From: Brachycybe producta
Lineage: Eukaryota > Arthropoda > Diplopoda > Playtdesmida > Andrognathidae
Direction of reading: 5' to 3'
NCBI GenBank assembly: GCA_036925085.1
Contig: JAUPFP010000004.1
Span: 7,786,938 to 7,850,937 of the forward strand
Length of the DNA: 64,000 bases
Shown: in pieces, positions 19,042 to 31,800 of the stretch
Layout: the number at the start of each line of letters is the position of its first letter
How positions within the stretch are numbered: the first letter of the stretch is position 1
Program-made: the position numbers and the translations under genes
Notes under the pieces: model-generated
Seen by the model: only the letters and a program-made list of their open reading frames with translations
What the model was told of the DNA's origin: nothing
Database searches by the model: none

Positions 19042-19193
19042 TTGACGGTTTTACACCCTTCAATCTTGACGGTCTAGCTACTGAATGTATACGGCAACAC
19101 AGACCTACACCACATTAAAAGGTGTAAGTGGCGCAGAAATGAACCCCATGTTAATCTCCATAGAGTGGCACAAATGAGTTTTACTATACTACT
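19042..19193 (-). repeat. Polinton right terminal inverted repeat
   Basis: Reverse complement of 4287-4440 with few differences; ends ...TTTTACTATACTACT, followed by AATGAC. Confidence 0.95.
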
Positions 19194-19199
19194 AATGAC
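19194..19199. repeat. Right target-site duplication of the Polinton, AATGAC
   Basis: Identical to 4281-4286. Confidence 0.95.
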
Positions 19200-19237
19200 T
19201 TATTTTTAATTTTAAAAATCGTTTTGGTTATCGTTGG

Positions 19238-19913
19238 TGTAACACCCAGTAACTCCCGTTCCCGCCAAAACCATAGCCTGGGGGATAAACAACTCCTGCT
19301 TGGCCCTCCCTCCTCTACCTAATTAATATTCTGATGGCGATTGATACTTCTAGGACCATGGTCACATGGACCTGGTTACACCTCACAGGTCCAAGGTATA
19401 AAAGGACCGTGTTCCTCTTTGTTCCTCATCCTTGTCTTCGCTCTCTTTTGTATTACGTTGATTATTCCGTACCACATCTTGAGCATGAGGACGCACCTTT
19501 GATCTAAACAATTCATCTTTGTACTCTTGATGTTTCTGAGCAAAGATGAATAAAAGTGCTACAATGAGAAACTGCGTTGTCTTTATGTTTGGTAACTAAT
19601 AACTTCTCTACAGAGGCCGGAGACACCATAAGGCAGGAGACATACGATCCTGAAGCAGCTACAGCATCTTCAAGAATGGTAATCACCACGAGGGAAGATG
19701 CATATCAGTGTCGACGGAGAGAAGGATGGCCACCATCCTTCTGCATTGATTTGACCCCCATGCAGGAGGATGATCGTAATCCAACTCCATCCAACTCTTT
19801 CTGTAGCTTGAATCTTCTCCGTGCGAGCACCGCACGATACAGAAAAGAAACGAGCTATAGAAATCATCATCAAAAGTTGGGTAAAATAATAGAGTCAACG
19901 TCAAAAGCTCACA
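19238..19913 (+). mobile_element. Solo LTR (copy 1)
   Basis: 676 bp starting TGTAACACCC and ending GCTCACA, flanked by TTGG on both sides (19234-19237, 19914-19917). It holds GTATAAAAGG (about 19396) and AATAAAAG (about 19548). Copies at 32699 and 50603 share the same ends. No internal retroviral sequence is present. The flanks rejoin into a MITE-like repeat also seen at 3450, 3980 and 41370, so the LTR landed in that repeat. Confidence 0.8.
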
Positions 19914-19984
19914 TTGGGTAAGTCTTGACAATATTTTGACAAGCATTTTCTGGACTTAAAGGTCTCTAAACATCTTTTGGTTTT

Positions 19985-20690
19985 CAGTTGCTTCGTAAAC
20001 GCAGCTAGTGTCGCAACCTATCCAATTTTCAAATTTCTAATGTTGAAAACCGCGACTTCACCCCCCCCCCCCAAAAAAAAAACGATCCCAACAAACAACA
20101 AAATTTCGTTATTAATTGGCTAATGGCCGCGTTGATTTGCAACAAACGTCTACGTGAAACCTTTTAAAATAAATCTCATTTGCAAAAATGGAAACTTTCA
20201 AATGTCAACAAAACGTCAGACACAAATTACAACAATTAAAAACCCTCCACAAAACAAGGCTTATGAATTTTTGTTTGTCAATTATTAAAGTTCGCCTTCA
20301 TATTTGCATAGTTAATTAGATGGCTCATCTCCATTGCAATTTAGGTTTCATTCAAAAACAAAAATTTGCACTTGAGTCATAGACATCATTTCTCAAGGTT
20401 AGAACTACACTGTGAACGGGGAAAAAAACGAACCTCTTCATATGTTATTGTAGTATTTATAAAGGTTCGTTTTTTTTCCGTTCACAGTGTACAAGAAGTG
20501 ACATGCGTGAATGACATTATGCGTGAAACATAATTTAGTAAACATTATTGCCCTATCAACGATTCATGGTACAATTGTAATCAAAAAGTGTTCATACAAG
20601 GTGCTATTAATGCTATGGTTAAAAGTCCCACCCACCATTGCAACCATTTTAGTAATATTAATAAAAATAAAAATGATATATTATATTATA
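19985..20690. repeat. Non-coding; hairpin with arms CACTGTGAACGG...AACGAACCT
   Basis: The only structure is an inverted repeat, 20408-20436 with 20463-20490 (CACTGTGAACGG / CCGTTCACAGTG), around a short AT spacer, and a C/A homopolymer run near 20060. No gene is visible. Confidence 0.55.
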
Positions 20691-21126
20691 TATATTAAGC
20701 CCCGTCTATCTTTCTTTCCCTGTATGTGTAACGCTCTGCAAACAAGGACAAAAACGTGTAAGCACATCGGAAATTATATAAATTTAAATGACCTTGAGAA
20801 AAAAAAGCGGTTCAACATTATGTTGGAAAGGGGAAAAGGTTGGAAAGGGCAGGGGGAGAGAGAGAGAAACGTGGAGGGGAAAAAAGGGAGGGGAAAACTG
20901 AAATTGAAATGAAAGAAGATAAAAAAGAGGAAGAACGCACACCAGAGAAAACAAAAAGCTCATTTTTTTTTTTCAAATATAAAAAAGGGGAGGGCCCCCG
21001 CCCTTTTCAATTTCTAATTGGTTTGTTACTTGGTCTAACGTCAGGGCGGAGGAAAAGAAATTCTAATGCTGGGCACAATTGCCTGTGAATTTGGCTCCCA
21101 TCATTTATGACGGGTTACCCCAGTAG
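20690..21126 (+). mobile_element. Helitron-like non-autonomous repeat (copy A), with internal insert
   Basis: Begins TATTAAGCCCCGTCT, shares ACAAGGACAAAAACGT and GGAAATTATATAAATTTAAATG with copies B and C, and ends with a TCATTTATGACGGG hairpin region followed by TTACCCCAGTAG. A purine-rich block and a fragment of the CAGGCA MITE family lie inside it. Confidence 0.45.
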
Positions 21127-21130
21127 TATT

Positions 21131-21312
21131 ATATATACTAAGCTTAGTCTGTGTATAACGCTGTACAAACAAGGACAAAAATGTTTAAGCACGTCGGAAT
21201 TTATTTAAATTTAAATGAACCGGTTTTTTCTCATGGTCACAGTTAAATAGTTTTAGTAGCCAAATTAAACTAGAATATTGGTCCCGTCATTTATGACGCG
21301 TTACCCCACCAG
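21131..21312 (+). mobile_element. Helitron-like non-autonomous repeat (copy B)
   Basis: TATAACGCTGTACAAACAAGG to CCCGTCATTTATGACG...TTACCCCACCAG; same order as copies A and C. Confidence 0.5.
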
Positions 21313-21445
21313 TAATAAGGATTATACAGGATGTACTACAACACTTAATTTAACCGTGGTCAATATGAAAGACAAAATAATAAAACAGAAATACTTACAA
21401 ATATACAAAAAAGTATGAATAAATTATTTCATTATATCACTAATT

Positions 21446-22260
21446 CTATTCATCTTTCCAGCCTGTCTGCACAACCAGCGAGTTAAGTCCAATGACGTTA
21501 CAGTGACAGCTAGCACGTGATAAGAAGTCTACTACATTTTGTGGGAGTGAATTCCAAACAGGAATAACCCTGTTGTAGAAAATAACTATGTTTACAATTA
21601 GTTCAAGCAGCAGGTGAAATAATACACTTTGAATGGAACCTAGTGATTGTCGGAGAAAAAACGAGTATATTAGAAAGGACTCCCATTCTAAAGGAAAAAA
21701 AGACCTCCTCAGTCGATATTTTATCTTGAACTTGGATGCCTTCACACTGATCTCATATTATTATATGAGGTCAGTGTGAAGGCATCCAAGTTCAAGAGTA
21801 TGCATTCCTAGAAAATGTAATCGCTGTTCAAACGTTTTGTAAATCTGCACTGAACTGTATTGCATCAATGTCTCATACAAGATATGGTGCCCACACTGAA
21901 GGAGCATACCTCAAAACTGGTACAAAATGCATTGAAGGTCAAAACTAATACTGAGATTAGGCTATTAGGTAAGACTTTAAATAATATGTTCACCCTTTGG
22001 TAGCTTTTAGAGCACATTACATTAGTGTCATGAAAAATTTAGGATCGGGGATCAACTTAATGGCACTACCCATACAAGATAGACTGGACATCTGTTCACT
22101 GGTATCAAAATCCAACACCATGCACTTGTTAATTGACAAAGACAAGCAGTTAGTATCTGCCCAATCTGATACAGTAGATATGGTGAATTGCAATTTTCTG
22201 GGTTGACTGCCCACACATTTAACATCATTGGCATAAAGCAGTCTTACAGCAATTTTTTTG
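21446..22260 (-). pseudogene. Jockey/CR1-like LINE ORF2 relic
   Basis: Minus-strand reading gives SDWADTNCLSLSINKCMVLDF near 22130 (the palm-to-thumb region of LINE RTs) and, further on, FFPLEWESFL and NRVIPVWNSLPQNVVDF near 21560, the typical C-terminus of CR1/Jockey-type ORF2. The parts are out of frame and there are stops. A short inverted duplication (AGGTCAGTGTGAAGGCATCCAAGTTC) at 21729-21797 interrupts it. Confidence 0.65.
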
Positions 22261-22269
22261 TTATATTAT

Positions 22270-25200
22270 GGATAAATATTCCAAATAGTATCAGTCCCAG
22301 TTGTGACACCCTGTAGAAACAGACAGTGAAACACTTAAGTCAAAAACTCAGTCTTGACAGTAAGGCACTCCTTGGTGCACAGATGTTCGGTGGATATCCA
22401 GCAGAAAGTACTCAGACACAGCCTGAGTCCCTCTGCCTGGAGCCTCCAGCAACTCAACGAAAAGGACTAGTTACTTCGGCATCGTCACGCCCTATATCCA
22501 AAAATCCCTAGGAAAGACGGTCTTTTTGTGGGCCATGCCAGGCAAGGCAAGTAAATGCCGTGCCCGGTGAACCCAACCCCCAGAGGTTCAACAACAGTAG
22601 AGGCTGGCCCGCAGCAGTCGACAACAGAGTCGACCCCGGCACCACCGATTCTTCAGAGGGAACAACATCGTCATCAACAACGAGGTTCCTCCTCATCACG
22701 AGTCGGTAAAGAAGGTGTCAAAAGAGGGCCAGCCACGTCACACAGTATTAGGGTGGTCCTTGTCCTATGGTTAAAAAATAAAATGTGGAAATCTCTACGG
22801 GGCACCCCAACACATTTATTCATAATGAAAAGAAACTTCAATATACAAAACTTGTGAACACCTAGTAAACATTTCCTTATGTCAGGATGGCACCCCATAG
22901 AGCACAGATGTCCAGAGACTTAGGTGGCCCAAATACCAAGATGATTCTGGGAACCAAGATGAACCATGAGAAACTGAGAAAAGAGCCCCAAAAATGCCTT
23001 TCCTTGAAAGGTAGTATTCTCAGCCCAGGGCAATGATTGGCCCAGTTGGCCTGTCATTGAGCCCTGAGATGACAGTTTGCCCCTCCCTAGAGACCGAACT
23101 CTAATCAAACTGTCCCCAAACATATCTAGCACAGTACTTTCGTTCTAAGAGTCAAGAGACTGTTTTTAGAGTTCAGACAGAGTAATTCTGGGCTGATTTT
23201 GTGAACATAGTATTCTAAAGAGTGAATGTAATATTCGACAGTTTGAGTAGAAAATTGTATCTTCAATTTCAAGGATTATAAACATGTAACAGTACAAAGT
23301 TGTTATATATAGAGAACTTTTATACCACATAAGTGTTGTGAGTTTATTTTCTACCAGTGAAAATAGCCAAGGAAGAAACTTTAGCCAGCAGTTTCAACAC
23401 CAACAGAGGTCCTCAGAAACTTTCTCAGTCCGTCTGATTGGCACCTTCAGGTCCAGGCTAAAGAGGACCAGGATCGTTTAGTCTGTTTTGCATCTATACC
23501 AACGATTCCTGAGTCGAGACTGAGTGTGTTCCAACTCGTGGAGTGAGGAGAGCCACGTTCGGCCCCGGCTAAAATTGAGAAGTCTTTTTGTACATCTAGA
23601 GACTGAGGGATCGGTATAAGTGCTTGAACTATCGGAATGTCACATGCAGTTAAACAATGGTTAGTGCTAAAGGGCCAGCCTCGTCACAAACAAGTCATAT
23701 TTAAGGGTCGCTACCGACCCTTGAATTCTACACTCATTACGCCGGACTATTCTGTATGCATATAGTAAGTAGTTTTTAAATTTTGGTAAATGTAAATTTA
23801 CATTTCACTGTGACAAAAAGAGGCTCTTGAGGTCCATCCAATTTTGAGAAGTTCCCAAGGGCTTCACAATTTTTATATGCTTAGGGGGCTTCTTAGGTTT
23901 GAGAGGCTCCCAATGGCCTTCCCAGTTTTGAAAGGGTTTTGGATGCCTCGCAGTTTCAATGACATCCCGCCACCTTCACAATTATGTTAGGCTCCAGTTG
24001 GGTTGTATGTTTAAGGTGGCTTTATAACAGGGACGTAATGGGCCCGGTCCTTCCATGCGCCTGTGCATCAAACTTTTATACACTGGCGAATGGTGCACGT
24101 AATGTGTATAGATACGTATTTCAAAAACTGTAACATCTACATTTTTTAAAATTTAGGCTAATTGCTTAAGCTTAAAAACGCTCATATCCAATTCTGAGAA
24201 ACCCATTTTATCTGTCTTCATTTTTTTTTTAAAGTAAAGGGACCATTGTTAAAGAGGCGTCAAAAAAGTCACCTTCAGATTTTGTACAAATTGCAAACCA
24301 TGGTGTATTTTGTTACACACTCGTAACGATTGCCATATTAGAATAATTCCAGTTTTTTTTTGTTTCATGGTGCCTCAAAAAGTGCCAAACTCCACCAAAC
24401 AACATGTAGTTGTTACCTCTTCTCTCCCAAGTCCCCCACCCAAATAGAGGTTTATTAATATCTCCCAAGTGGCTTGAAAATAAAATGTTCCAACTCATTT
24501 GAATCCATTTCAACTGAATGAATATTTAATAGAAAGCACTTTCGACACAATAAAAACAGTCCTAGATTTTGACTCGCAGGAAAAGAGCGAAAATGCCAAA
24601 TTAAGAGTTGATAGAAAAGCTTCGTTGCGATGGAATCCGAAAAAAAAAGAGAGAAAAAAGCTCGTTATGAGATAGAGTAATTTTTCAAATGAAATAGGAG
24701 TGGAGAAACATTTAAATAGCCCACAGTTTAGCTAACTAAAACGGTCCTGATTTCCGTGTGTATCTGGCCTCATAATCGATCCAAACCACCCCAAACTATA
24801 AACAAAAAAAAGAACCAAGCTAGGCAACGTGGCCACCTGAATGTTGTTGCCAGTGAGACGTCGTCATGACAACAACACATTGTTGTCCAATTAGGCCCAT
24901 GTCTCTGTGGCCAACATTGTTTGAATAGCAAATTTTCGAACAACAAAAAAAAAGAGGGTGTTAATATCGACTCCTCCCCTCCAAACCTCACTTTCCACCC
25001 AAAACAATACTTGATCTCAAGAATCTGAGCGCCACTGCTAAATCTGTAGGCCTACATTGAAACGGATTTGAAGAGTTCTTGGCATGTCGCAAGAGATTAT
25101 ACACTAAAAAGTTCTCAATGGGTTTTTCTCTCTACTAACAAAGTCATTTAATAAATTGCAACTATCAATGAAATATATGTGATTGATAACTTTCGTTTAG

Positions 25201-25485
25201 ATTTGCGCTTGCGCATTTTCACACAAAGTCCAACGCCCTTTTAACACAAATGTGGACTAAAAAATACAAACTTCATATTCTGGTCACAACACGCAAGGAG
25301 ATCTCAAAGAGTGACGAGCCAGTACGAAAGTTACACTGCACGAAAAAGTATGAATGCCACTTCCGCAGGCGGCTCGAAGTGCTCGAGCAGCCACATCGAT
25401 ACTCGAACTACGAGATCTAATCGAGATTAACAAATTGATTTAGAATTAAATTTTAAGAAATAACAACAACAACAAAATCGTCACA
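22270..25485. other. No gene recognised; upstream of the channel gene
   Basis: 22330-22760 is more GC-rich than its surroundings and may be a retroelement fragment, but I could not place it. GGGCCAGCC[AT]CGTCACA occurs at 22724 and 23669 as a direct repeat. 23805-24010 has a decayed repeat of GAGGCTCCCAA-like units. The rest is AT-rich. The promoter of the channel gene may lie in 24.8-25.4 kb; I see no clear TATA box. Confidence 0.35.
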
Positions 25486-25812
25486 ATGATGTGTCTTAAA
25501 CCTTACTATGTGAGGAGAAGAGATCAAGGCTCAGTGGATAGAGAAAAGTTATCGGAACCGAGAACAAGTACCGTGCCTTGTCCTCCGACTGAGGATTCGA
25601 ACACTGCAAAAGGGACATTTCGTCCTTTCGATCAACAATCTTACAAACTTTTAAATGCCAGGATTAAACAGGCTCAGAAAGATTACGGTTTTGTGCCACA
25701 CCGTGCGTCGACGTTACAGGATGGCAATATCTTGCCAAGGATTTACGAACCGGTGCCCGAGTATATTTATGGAAGGCCTGTTGAGGAATTTGACGGAGTA
25801 TCATATGAAAAG
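25486..25812 (+). CDS. Channel exon 1: N-terminal cytoplasmic region
   Basis: Starts [22 protein letters not shown] matches the RPFT-helix of Na-channel N-termini, and the exon ends VSYEK before GTAAAA (phase 0). The 5'UTR extent is not known. Confidence 0.85.
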
Positions 25813-28800
25813 GTAAAAAAGAGCAAAAGTCTATTATTTTTTAAAATCAAATTTATATTAGTTTTATTGTAAATCCATGACTAAACCAACACTGTGTCAA
25901 CACCCGTACTCAATTGATTTTTTACTTTCATTTAAATCAATTGATTTTTTACTTTCATTTAAATCAATTGATTTTTTTACTTTCATTTAAATCAATTGAT
26001 TTTTTACATTTATTTAAATCAATTGATTGTTTTTCATTAAATTTAATGTGATTTAAATCATATTTAAGGACCAGGAGAATAAGTAGCAAAAGTAATGTTC
26101 TAAAGTCCGTTATACACCTGCAATTATTTCTTAAATAAATTTATAAATGTAGATTGCATGTGTATAAATGACGTGAATGTTAAATTATTTCTTCAATGTT
26201 GCATTAATTTAGAACATGTTCTAATTTTCCTAAATGATTTGATACATTTTCTGCACGTTAACCTTTTCCCCCTAACCTTATTTAAATATATATTAAGCTT
26301 TGTCTGCCTGTCTGTCTGTGTATAACGCTGTACAAACAAGGACAAAAACGTTTAAGCATGTCGGAATTTATTTAAATTTAAATAAACTGGTTTTCTCATA
26401 TGGTCAACTTTATCTTGTGCTCTCCCGATCCAAGAACCCAAATTAAACTAGAATTTTGCTCCCGTAATTTATGACGGGTTACCCCCGCTAGTTAATAATA
26501 ATAATAACAAGGGATTCAAGGAACCCTATAGACCTTTGTTGCATCGTATCAGGGTGGCAGTGATTTAAAATTTAAAAATTTACATTTATTTCAACATTAA
26601 AATTACACAATAAAAATAAAACAGTTCCCAGCATTTTTCTCTATGTTTATAAAATAAAGTCCGGTGGTAGTCCTTTCATTAATGCAGTATATTTTTCGGA
26701 AGATATACTTGAAGAAGTATCCCCCAATTGACTGGTGAGAATCAGGGACAAATACTGTAGATATAAATAGTAATCTATTTAAGAACCTCAGAGGTAAAAC
26801 GTTTTAAGTCACCAAACCTAAATTTTACAGTGGAGTAATTTGAAAGTTTTTCTCTTCATTGAAGGAATAAGACTTAACATGGTATACCACCATCTAGCAG
26901 CCGATGTGTAAAACTGTGGACTTACCACTGTTTACTGCTGATAGAACTTGACAAACTGTTTAAAAAACGCAAATTTTAAAATAGCGAATTTAAAAAAGTG
27001 ATTTACCACAGTTTACCTCTGAGGTACTGATTTGCTTTGGGAACTGAAAACGCTGCAAAGCTCGTGTTTACGTTCAGAATGTTTAATTAAAAGTGCTTGA
27101 AACTTATTATTTTCAAATTTGAATATTTATTAATATTTTTTTTTTCTTGTTTTGCAATTATTTTACTAACAACTTAACAATTAACAATGTTATTATTACT
27201 CATTTTGCAAACATTATCATAAAAACATTTAATATTTCATATAAATGAAAAAAAATCAAAAAAATCAGCCACCCTGCATCGTATTAGGGGGGAGGTTCAA
27301 AATATGATAGCTGATTTACGATCTCTTTTACTTTTTATTTAATTCAATTTGTTATTCTACTTTTTTTAATTAAAATTTATTTGTCTATTTTTTATTAATT
27401 TTTTCTTTTACTTTTTATTTAACTCAATTTGCTATTCTAGTTTTAATTCATTAACATTATTGTTCAATTTGTTACAAAACTAGAATATTAAGAAGCATAT
27501 AAATATATTTAATTTATATTTTTAACTGTACTGGTGCAATGTTAAGCTATGAGAATCATAACACATGACGTGTATTGTACTGGAAGAGAGGGCCTTAAAG
27601 GGGGTCTTTTTGTTTTAGATTGAGGGTTAGAATATGACAATAGTGTGTTATCTGATGTGACTCACTCACAACATAAAATGAATTTATATCTACTTTTCTT
27701 CTATAGGAGAAGAAAAATAGATTGAAATTCATTTTATTATTTATATTAAACGATTAAAAATAGTTCCAGTTAATTTAAAATTACGAAAATAAATAGGTAG
27801 AATCCTTGCATCCTTGATTATTCTAGGTGGCCCCGTTCCCAAGTTATATCGCCCAGAACGTTACGTCGAAAATTAATCATAATTAATAAACTACTGCATG
27901 AATTGATTTGATTTTGTAGTATGTTCATCGGCGCATACAAACGTGCATAATGCAAAAAAACGCATTAAAATATCTCTATCCGTTCTGGAGAAATAACGCC
28001 CAGAAGCACACACATACACACACACAGCCTTTTTGCACGATCCTATAGTCCCTTTGTGCTCTGCTTTGCAGAGCAAGGTCCAAAAAGTGTTGCCCTCAGG
28101 GTTGAAACAAGGTCATATTGGTTTAGCTTCTATTGGACGTCAATGAAGTTAAAACTAATTTTACCAAAGATTTAACATTTTTTTAAGTTAAGATTCGAAA
28201 GACGAAAAACGCGCGAAGATTCGAGTTTTCGAATTTCGAATAATTCTCAAGATTTGCGGGATTCGAATGACCCATCATCCCTAATTTAAATTATTTCTTT
28301 GTTTTTTCCTCGCCTATTTTATGTGTGTTTCTGTGATGTTTTTTTTTTCTTTCTTCTTCACTCATATTTGTGCTTTTCCACGTCTTTGGTGTGTTCCCAC
28401 AACACGCTGCTTGGTTGATTCTCGTGTTTTTCCGCGCGTTTTCGTGTTTTAATTACTCTGCTGAGCCAAACTGCGAACCTATGAATCACTTATTAAATTC
28501 ATTCAATAGTTCCATAGTTAAAAAATAAAAGATAATACTAATTGTACAATTTCGCATCACAACTAGCCTCCTTTGAGGAGGACAGTCCTCAATACGGAAG
28601 AAATGTCCTCCGTCCTCCGCGAAGGCAATAATGTCCTCCACACAATAAATTTTATAAAAACTTAAATGCGTTTTTTTTAATCAAAACACACTGTTTTGGT
28701 AAAAAAAAATGGAGGCCTGTCCTCAACAAAGCAGGATGGGTGGCAAGCCAAATCTCAACATTAAAATAGCTCCCAATTGAGAGCTTGACCTGTACCAAGG

Positions 28801-31800
28801 TCACATCCGGAAAATAATTCAAGTAAATGTAACCTTGCAATAGAAAAGCTCATTCTGTTATTTATTGATTTATTTAGTGTGACATCAAGTCCACATATTT
28901 CCGTATTTCTATGTGACGTCACGCTGAATTCCCTGTGACGGATTGAAACAAACGCATTTTATTCAGATTTAAAAATTCAAACAAATAAATAAAACTTACC
29001 TTAAATGAATTCATTCTGTACTAATGCAATAACTGACAACGAAATAATTCATAATTCAAATAATCTGATAAGTAAACTTGCAAGAACTTAAAACAGAAGA
29101 AAATACTAAGAAAAGAAGAGGGGGGGGGGGGAGGGGAGGGGGGGGAATGACAAATTTCGCGTTGAGTCTACTGTGGCGACGCCATCTTCAATGAACCTGG
29201 CTAAAATAACAGGCAAGTGTGCGCAGCAAGGTACGGTCGTTTCCCCCACTTCTTTTATGAGAAACGGCAACTTCTAAATGGTTTGTTATTTGGTCTGATT
29301 GTCAAGTGCCCCGCCCTTTTCAATTTTTAATTGGTTGATATTTGGTGTGACGCTCATAAAATGGGCAAGGCAAACGACTGTATCTTGCCGTGCACACTTG
29401 CCTGTCTAAAATATGACATTCTCCGATTACGTGTACGATACAAGGCATTCGCCATTCACACGTCTGCGTTTACACTTATTCATGGTTCATATAAATAAGC
29501 ATAATAGAGTAAGGAGGTATGTTCAGGTAACTTAGGAATTTCCCCACCCTTAAATAAATAGAAATAGGAACTGCTTCGTGCTTCAATGGTGACCTCGCCA
29601 TAGCAGAGTATTGAGGTGGAAACTTTCTTGGCTACCTGCTAACCTATTAATTTAATAAACAGACACTGGCCGCCATATTGCCAGCGTCACCATTGACTCA
29701 CTTAGCTGTTCCAATAGGTACCCCTTCATAGGAACGACATGGGGAGTGAAATTCCCTTGGTAACAAGCATACCTCTATAATCTAGCTACCTTAGGTAATA
29801 GCCACCTATAGGAAATATAGTGTACGCATTAAACGCACCTATTTGGTCAGCTTTTTCCAAATTAACTTTTAATATTGATGATTTTGTGTTCAAAAATTCA
29901 AGCTCGATATCAATACTACTAAATTCACATTGATAATTATGATAGTGGATAAATGATTTTATATCATCAATAAACTTTGAATTTATTATTACTGACGTCA
30001 TTAATTGTAACGAAATAACTGAAGTTGTGAAGAGATACTGTATGCTCTCGTTACGATCATTCAGCTAACCTGCTAGTGCAATGCGCAACAGTATTACAAG
30101 AAAAAGAAAATGACGTCACAACCATGACAAACTACAATGCATTGTGGTTCAAGGTGCCGTGGGTGACGTCATTTTTCTGTAATGTTGTATGCGGTGAATA
30201 GACGCAGGAACGTAACGAAAGCATATGACTTTAGAATAGTAATGTCAAGATATAAATTTATCTTAAATAATGTTATAAATTAGGCTGGATACATACGAGC
30301 AATGTAGCCTTTATATTTTTCCGGGCTTTAAAATACCAAACGTAAAACACATGTAAAAATCTTTTATGTGGTGGATTTTGCTAATTCAATCCAACTTTTA
30401 TACAGGCAATTAGAAAACGGGATGAACAGAAGTTGGCTCCGCCCTTTTCATGACTAATTTCTTGGTTATGTAGTCTGACGTCACATGCTCCGCTCTTTTC
30501 AACGTCGAACCAAACAACAAACCAAATAGAAGTTGCCGTTCGACATAAAAGGGGAGGGGCCAACTTCTGTTCATCTCGTTTTCTAATTGCCTGCAACTTT
30601 TATTGCTCCTCTATATTAACACGAACGATCTGTTAAGCGAGATTTTTACTTTATAGCATTCGAACATACGCATTTGTACGGAGCCCTGTTGAGGACATTG
30701 AAATAAATAAATTTGACTCAAAATCTCGACTTACTATCTCGAGATCTCGACTTACTGTCGCGAGATCTCGACTTACTGTCGCGAGATCTCGACTTACTGT
30801 CGCGAGATCTCGACTGTTAGGTTAGGTTAGGTTAGGTACTTAACTTCTGCAGATGTATACAGTGATTTGAAGCATAAGTCTAGAATATAAGTCGAGATCT
30901 CGAGATAGTAAGTCGAGATCTCGAGATAGTAAGTCGAGATCTCGAGATAGTAAGTCGAGATCTCGAGATGGTAAGTCGAGATCTCGAGATGGTAAGTCGA
31001 GATCTCGAGATGGTAAGTCGAGATCTCGAGATAGTAAGTCGAGATTTTGAAAGAGTCCGAGTCTAATTTATTTATTTCAAAGTCCTCAACAGGGCTCCGT
31101 ACATTTGTTCGAATTGTACGCTTAAATTACTTCAAAGATTGGAAACATGAGCAATTAGTTAAAATAGAAAAAAATAATATCTGTAGACATAGATCTACCT
31201 GATTTTAAAAGAAAACAAAATAAAAATTTACAGAAATGGTTTGAACGACTGTGGTGATTTTGAGCGACAATCCAAAATGGACAAATAAAACTGATCGTGT
31301 GTACTGAGCTTAACAAGAACACTTGAAAGTGAAAATCACCTATAATTGAAATTCCTACCTAAATAAATTCACTATAGACTCAGATTTTATTGTCGTTATT
31401 GCTAAATAATAGAGAGAAGTAGTGTATAAAGTTTTAAATAATTAGAAAATGTACAATGGCCTTGTTGATAGGCTTGCCATCCGTCCTCCTTTGTGGAGGA
31501 CAGTCCTCCATTCCGAAGAAATGTCCTCCGTCATCCACGAAGGCAAAAATGTCCTACACACAATAAATTAATAATAAATTAATTATAATTATATTTTATT
31601 TTTTTAACCAAAACAAATTGTTTTGGTAAATATAGAATTGGCTAAACACAAACACTGTACTAACTAACTAAAATATGGGTGCGGAACAACATAACCATTT
31701 TTTAAATTAAATCATGTGATTTTTTTGGACATTCTGAGGGGAGGGGGGGGGGGGGGAAGCTGAGCACCCCATATCCCCTGCAACAAGCTTAATTTAACGT

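Larger units (their letters stand above)
4287..19193. mobile_element. Polinton/Maverick (adintovirus-like) element, full length
   Basis: This 14,907-bp element begins AGTAGTATAG and ends with its inverse, and is flanked by AATGAC on both sides. It encodes the full Polinton core: rve integrase with chromodomain, protein-primed DNA polymerase B, A32/FtsK-type packaging ATPase, adenain-like cysteine protease, and major and minor capsid proteins. It adds Bcl-2-like, dUTPase and PC4-like genes. The left half is read rightward and the polymerase block leftward, with convergent ends near 12.9 kb. Several genes are interrupted, so the copy is probably not autonomous now. Gene content and length are typical of virion-forming Polintons; particle formation is inferred from family knowledge, not shown here. 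Confidence 0.97.

Noticed and set aside
20511-21088. Lys/Glu-rich open frames
   Set aside because: Purine-rich low-complexity DNA inside a Helitron-like repeat.
22330-22857. GC-rich open frames at 22326-22511 and 22555-22857
   Set aside because: No motif recognised and no splice or promoter evidence; possibly a retroelement fragment but unsupported.
30817-30837. TTAGG run as a telomere
   Set aside because: Only about four units, inside a foldback element and far from any end; it is an interstitial repeat.
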